A stretch of 64,000 bases of DNA from Salminus brasiliensis (taxonomy: Eukaryota > Chordata > Actinopteri > Characiformes > Bryconidae). The notes beneath the pieces were generated by a model that worked only from the letters and a program-made list of their open reading frames with translations, had not been told where the DNA came from and did no database searches. This document shows, one piece after another, positions 59,501 to 64,000 of the stretch (position 1 is its first letter; each line of letters starts with the position of its first letter). The DNA lies in NCBI RefSeq assembly GCF_030463535.1, contig NC_132892.1:29542341-29606340 (forward strand). The letters run 5' to 3'. A program made the translations under genes and the position numbers.

Positions 59501-62146
59501 TGTTCCCTGGATGCAGTGGTCAGTACGTACCAATGATCCAAGGAAGGACAACCAGTTTACCAGTGACAGGGTCAGGGGTGCCCAAGGCTCATTGATACTC
59601 ATGAAGGCCTCACGTCACAACTTACAGGACTTAAAGGATCTACTGGTAATGTCTTGGAGTTCCAGATACCAAAGGACACCTTCAGAGGTTTTGTGGAGTC
59701 CATGCCTCAACTGTTTTGGCCATATGCACCAGTGGTTTTAATGTTGTGGCTGATTTGTATATGTGGAAACGATATATTGATACTGACCTTCTCTAAATTG
59801 GTGTACTGGGCCGGATGGATAGTCACTATTTGCCAACCCCTCTGCCTGGTTTACTTCTGTTTTGGAAACACAGAGCTGACAGAGGTTCACCCGAAGAGAC
59901 CCATAACCACAGCGGATTTAAAAGGACTAAAGTGTCTAATCTGGCTGAAAAGCAGCATTATCTGATTAACGATAGTGCCGAGTGAGATGCGCTCTGATCG
60001 ATCGCATTGGGTAGAGATCTCAGAGAGCATTCAGCATGACTGAATTGTCAACAGGCACGCGATTATGAGATAAGAGCACACTTTTATTAGCGCTGAGATA
60101 CTAAATTCATTTGGAGTAGAGTGCCTCAGGCAAGTAGTTGCAAATTACAGTTACAAAAACAAAATAAGCAATAATATGATATAATATAATAATAAAAAGC
60201 AATAAACCTCTAATGTTCATATTCTGCAGGAACATTTCTCCTAGATTCTGCTAGCAGTCATACACAGGGACTACTCATAGTGTTTGTTGGTGGATGTGTC
60301 CTGGCACTGGTCACAGTTTTAGCCTTTTGTTGTTCTGCAAAAGTTCCCTTTATTAACCCCTTAAACAGCCTAGGGCCCACCGGCAAGCTAAAAGTGAGTC
60401 CACACCTCTATTACCAGAGAACAGCCTCACCAGTTTGCACAGTCCCTGTAGATTCTGAGTAATATGCCTTCGTGTGTAATAAGGCTGGCTGCATTAAGGG
60501 TTCAAATTATAATGTTTTTATATACAGTTGTCAGTGTTTTTTGTGTTATGTGAACTTTAAAAGGGAGATCTCAGACCACTTTTTGTTCATATCACAAATG
60601 AGCAGACAGAAAAACCTTAATGTCTGTGTGCTGTGTACTGTGGTCCTCTTTCCAGATGTCTGAAAGTGCCACAGCCTTTTCCAGAAACCTCACGTTGTCT
60701 CAAGTTGTTTGGCCGGAAGAATTGTAAAAGGTCTATATGTGAAACAGAATGTGAAGCAGAGTTGGGCCACTTTGTATTCTCAATGTAAATGGAGCAAACT
60801 GAGGCTTGTTGAGGTGTTTTTGGGGCTGTTTAGAGAGGCATGCGTTTGTTTGACGTGTTCACATATGCAAAAAAAAAAAAAAACCTTTGATAATCAATGC
60901 TAGCAACAGTTGCTATTCACTATTCACATTCTTGACAGTTCCTAAATTCTCCTTCATTCCTCCAGCTTTAGAACTGTTCTAGAATGTTGACTCTCTATTA
61001 TATTGTTTTAGAATGCTGACTCTCATTTACACTGTTCTAGAATGCTGACTCTCTATTATATTGTTCTAGAATGCTGACTCTCATTCTCACTGTTCTAGAA
61101 TGCTGACTCTATTATATTGTTCTAGAATGCTGACTCTCATTCTCACTGTTCTAGAATGCTGACTCTCATTCTCACTGTTCTAGAATGCTGACTCTCATTC
61201 TCACTGTTCTAGAATGTTGACTCTCTATTATATTGTTCTAGGATGCTGACTCTCTTTCACGCTGTTTTACAATGTTCTTCTTCATTCCTCCAGTTGTAGG
61301 ATTACACTCCTCATTCACACTGTTCTAGAACGTTCTCCACCTTTCCACACTTATCTCAAAAAGCCATCTGATGTTCTAATATCTGCGCCTGTCCTTCACG
61401 CTATATGTTCTCCCCCTCCACATAGATTCAGGAAGGCATCTGATGTTTTTCCATTCACAGTGCTCAAGAACATTCTCCATTCACACGGTTCTAGAACGCT
61501 GTCCCTATTGATATTGTTCCAGAATGTTCAACAACGTCTTTATTGTCATTGTTCTCGAATATTCTCCATCATTCTCATTGTTCTACGTTATCCCTCATTC
61601 ATTGTGATCCTAGAGCATCCTCTTCACACGGTTCTCGCAGTGAGAAGAGAACCTCATCCACACTGTATGTGTGAACCAAGAACTATGTGTGCTGACTGGA
61701 AGTTCTCATCTCCTTGTTTCTAGGGTTACCACTGGAACGAGCTCTCCCCCGATGAGGACGTGAAGTCGGAGGTCATCCTGTATGTGGTCATCCCGCTGGC
61801 GTTGCTCCTCGTCTTGGGTCTTGGGGGCCTCTTTGTCTACCGGAGGTGCTCGCGCAGTAAACTCGGCTTGGCCAACATCATCGCCCTTGACCTCCAGAAT
61901 GCTGAAAGCAGCGCTGAGTTCCTTTCCTCGCTCACGGCGAACAGTGAGCGCCTCAATAGCACCAGCTCTGACGTGTCTGACGGTGTTTTCCTGATGGTCT
62001 ACCTTCCACCACCCTACGAGGAGACACTGACCAAGATAACCCGGGCAGCGAGCCTCTCCAGCGGCAAAGATGTGGAGTCCATAAAGATGGAAGACCTGGA
62101 GGCCAAGCTGTGTCCTGAACTGAAATCCAGTGGTCGCTATGTGTGA
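56560..62146 (+). CDS. smim28: Small integral membrane protein 28-like, two coding exons
   Basis: Single-pass membrane protein of unknown function. Exon 56560-56670 ends in CAG before GTAAGC, and exon 61724-62146 follows TTTCTAG. They join in phase 0 to give 177 aa. The N-terminus (SSWMKFGPAGRGTYDWM) matches, from memory, the conserved start of SMIM28. Residues about 54-76 (VILYVVIPLALLLVLGLGGL) form one TM helix followed by the basic stop VYRRCSRSK. The LPPPYEET region (PPPY at 132-135) matches the LPPSYEEAT of the human protein and is a PPxY motif, the type bound by WW domains of NEDD4-like ligases. The ATG has A at -3. Upstream, CTCCACAG at about 56473-56480 could be the acceptor of a 5' UTR exon. 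The fish protein is slightly longer than I recall for mammals. Confidence 0.85.
56735..57240. mobile_element. MITE family C, inverted copy split by a SINE
   Basis: Relative to 50050-50475 this copy is inverted (GTTTCTCCTGGACGCCCCCC, AGCGTGGAGGATGTGTTCAA, TTACCATCATTAAGCCCTGA, CTCTAAATAATACTAGACTC). A tRNA-derived SINE (56821-57039) sits between CAGCAGCAGCAG and AGCAGCAGCTCACC. The other copy is uninterrupted at this point, so it is the empty site. The outer inverted repeats are eroded. Confidence 0.82.
56821..57039 (+). mobile_element. tRNA-derived SINE, copy 4, with target duplication
   Basis: A box TGGCGCAACAG (56829-56839), exact B box GGTTCGATTCC (56891-56901), tail AAGTCGCTCTGGATAAGAGC and end AATGTAA. 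It is flanked by AGCAGCAG on both sides, though the CAG-repeat context makes the exact target duplication ambiguous. Confidence 0.9.
59333..59762 (+). mobile_element. Tc1-like transposon, internally deleted
   Basis: Left terminus CCAATCAGCCATTACATTAA and right terminus GTGGTTTTAATGTTGTGGCT form inverted repeats of the widespread fish Tc1 family. Inside are GATGTAACTAGACGACTGTG, AAGGAAGGACAACCAGTTTA and GCCCAAGGCTCATTGATACT, remains of the N-terminal DNA-binding part of the transposase. The catalytic half is gone, and the frame is broken. Confidence 0.85.
60970..61275. repeat. 29-bp minisatellite before smim28 exon 2
   Basis: About ten units of TGTTCTAGAATGCTGACTCT plus CATTCTCAC or a CTATTATAT variant. 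Most units carry the TCTAGA hexamer. Diverged single units continue to about 61600. It ends within about 450 bp of the exon. Confidence 0.9.
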
Positions 62147-64000
62147 CTGTAGAATACTGAGAACTGAGGTCGAGATTTTTGAGGGACACACCTCAGAGGC
62201 AGTCTTTGGTGGAGCGAGGGAGGGTTTTACCTTCTGCTTTGCATGTCAGGAAGAAAATCAGGTGCATTACACAGATGAAGGGCTTCCCATTAAAGGGCTC
62301 ACATCACGGAAAACCTACATTTCCTTGATTCTACTTAATTCAACCAAGTGTTAAACTCTCGAACCCACATCTGGAGACTAAGCTATAACAAATACATCAT
62401 TTAAACGCATGTAAAAATATATTATGGTCTGTCGTGGTTTATTTTAAGCATATAAACAACATACACAATGTGTCCAAATGTTTGTGGACATCCCTTTTAA
62501 TGAATGCATTCATCTACTTGCTGCTTGCTGACACTTTAGAACCTGTAGAGAAGTACTGCCATTAGAGTAGGACTCTCTGGAGCAGATAAACATGAACCTA
62601 CTGGCCCCATGCTGCCTAATGCCAGGTGTGGGCTGGAGGGGTATGAAGACCCCCAGCTGTGGAATGAAGGTTATGCTCCATCCAGTACTTATGGGATGAG
62701 TTAGGGAATTGGGGATGAGATGCAGTGGTGCTCATCCAACATCCTGACCTCACTAACGCTCTTGTCTGGTGTTTCTGAATGCAATCAAATTCTCACAGCA
62801 GTGCTCCTCCTCCAAAATTTAGTAGAAAGTCTTCATCCCTGGACAGTAGAGACAGTTACTCCAATATAAGCAGGATAAACTCTTTTTAATACTCTTGATT
62901 TTAGAGGAAAGACGAATGAGCAGGTGTCCCACATCAGCTTTACAGGAGAAGAAAAATACCTTCTTAAGTTTTAAAAGGGAGTCAGTGTGAAAAGATTTGT
63001 GAAAAGTCCTTTTTGAGCATTTCAATTGGTCCATTCCTCATAAAATTTGAATGCAATGTTAGATTGACTTTGTGTGAAAAAGTAAAAAACTGAAAAACTA
63101 ATCATTCATCCATACTGGTGAGCTTAAGAAAGACGGGGGGGGGGGGGGGGTTCTTTCCTGTAATCACCAAATACATGTTTAAAAAAATATCCTGTGCTTA
63201 ATTTATATGATTGCATCAATCATTTTTAAAACAAGCATTAATCGTCCTTTTAACCCACTTTCCTGGTATTGTCTTCTCTTAAAGCCCTGCGTGTACCTTT
63301 CCGTTAAGAGTATTTCTAATAAAGCATCGATCAAAACCTGCACGTGATCCTGTTTTATTAATCTTATCTTCTTTCAAAATGAAAATCTGCCTCAGCGTGG
63401 CACGCCCGGGTCATCAGACAGATCAACACCCTGAGGATCAATTACAGAATGGCAGGATGACTCTCTCTAGTCTCTCTGCTCATGAGAGGCTTAGGGTTGG
63501 AAACTGAGGGATAGGCCTATATTACACTAGTTCAGCGCTGATGTGTGGTGGCGAGATCCAGACGAAACAAACTGAATGTCATTGACACTGAGAGTGTGTG
63601 TGTGTGTGTGTGTGTGTTTTTGTGTGTGTGAGGAAACTCTAAGGCCTTGTCTAAGGTCTCTACGGCCTTGTTAAACCTCATTTCTCCAAAATGGGACTTT
63701 ACTGGAGAAGGAAAAAAACCTTCTGAACTATCAATGGAGGTCAATGTAAGAAGATTTTTTGGAGCATTTTTATTGGTTTATTCATCATTATGAGACACTA
63801 CTGTAATCCGACTACTTTCCTGTACTGTTGTTGTCTATCTGTAACAGCAAACATGCCTGCAACAGCTAACTGTTGACTGTCTTTGACGTAGGCCCCATTG
63901 CCACCCCAGGATCCTACCCCTGGGCATCCATTGAGACCAAACTGGTGGCGGTAGGGAGAAAAGAGGGAGCGACTTGATGTCACTTCTAAAAACTGCAAAA
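62147..64000. other. smim28 3' UTR and downstream
   Basis: Holds a family A MITE (62468-62932), dispersed repeat B copies (62940-63060, 63680-63795), a G homopolymer (about 63125-63142), a candidate AATAAA at 63318-63323 and (GT)n at about 63594-63618. No further exon supported. Confidence 0.55.
62468..62932 (+). mobile_element. Family A MITE, near full length
   Basis: TGTGTCCAAATGTTTGTGGA to GAGCAGGTGTCCC, with GCTGGAGGGGTATGAAGACC and GGACAGTAGAGACAGTTACT. It is inserted about 320 bp after the smim28 stop. Confidence 0.82.

Larger units (their letters stand above)
56671..61723 (+). other. smim28 intron
   Basis: About 5 kb. It holds the SINE-split MITE C copy, two dispersed repeat B copies (57310-57430, 58385-58500), a Tc1 remnant (59333-59762) and a 29-bp minisatellite. 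A short hydrophobic open frame at 60280-60462 has no splice support or homology that I recognise. Confidence 0.6.

Noticed and set aside
59484-59965. Two overlapping 85- and 103-aa frames
   Set aside because: They fall in and beyond a broken Tc1 remnant with no intact transposase motifs.
60280-60462. Short hydrophobic frame in the smim28 intron, considered as a missing TM exon
   Set aside because: smim28 exons 1 and 2 already join in phase with a TM helix in exon 2, and this segment has no convincing splice sites.
61706-62191. 161-aa antisense frame over smim28 exon 2
   Set aside because: It mirrors a GC-rich coding exon. The plus-strand frame has the TM helix, PPPY motif and splice support.
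63125-63142. G homopolymer as a functional quadruplex
   Set aside because: A lone G run could form a quadruplex, but its length is error-prone in sequencing and nothing nearby supports a role.

Overview
The window is vertebrate nuclear DNA, almost certainly from a bony fish. Genes are split into short exons with GT-AG introns. The DNA between them is AT-rich and full of Tc1-type transposon remnants, MITEs, tRNA-derived SINEs, microsatellites and minisatellites. The repeat mix looks otophysan (characiform or catfish-like), but that is only an impression. No prokaryotic features were seen.

Gene layout from left to right. (1) 365-4185, + strand: the last six coding exons of a calpain large subunit, covering the C-terminal penta-EF-hand domain and ending FLLLTMNV. 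(2) 5821-19240, + strand: a complete 11-exon ltv1, the 40S ribosome assembly factor. Its exons join in phase into 472 aa. (3) 34164-21288, - strand: a complete 7-exon ifngr1 (interferon-gamma receptor chain 1, a fish CRFB13/17-type receptor) of 388 aa, with signal peptide, two fibronectin-like domains, TM segment, JAK1-type LPK box and STAT1-type YDxPH box. ltv1 and ifngr1 converge tail to tail. (4) 56560-62146, + strand: a two-exon small membrane protein that I recognise as smim28 (177 aa). It is divergent from ifngr1 across about 22 kb of repeats.

Repeat landscape. A tandem array of about 5 kb (34669-39618) starts roughly 500 bp upstream of the ifngr1 start codon. Its proximal part is a 39/41/43-bp minisatellite in blocks. 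Its distal part is a second satellite of about 19 units, 17 of which carry TTTCACTTTTATTT, an IRF/ISRE-like motif when read on the ifngr1 strand. Further on come a degenerate array of about 150-bp units (47.7-49.0 kb), a duplicated block (51.4-53.4 kb), a 1-kb CTAT/CTGT array ending in (TA)n (54.8-55.8 kb) and a 29-bp minisatellite just before smim28 exon 2. Mobile-element remnants lie in nearly every intron. In ltv1, a Tc1 remnant and a (TG)29 tract abut the 3' splice sites of two consecutive exons.

The genes do not form one pathway. ifngr1 is the immune gene, ltv1 is housekeeping, the calpain is a protease tail and smim28 is poorly characterised. The most testable unusual signal is the IRF-motif satellite upstream of an interferon receptor gene; any regulatory role is inference.
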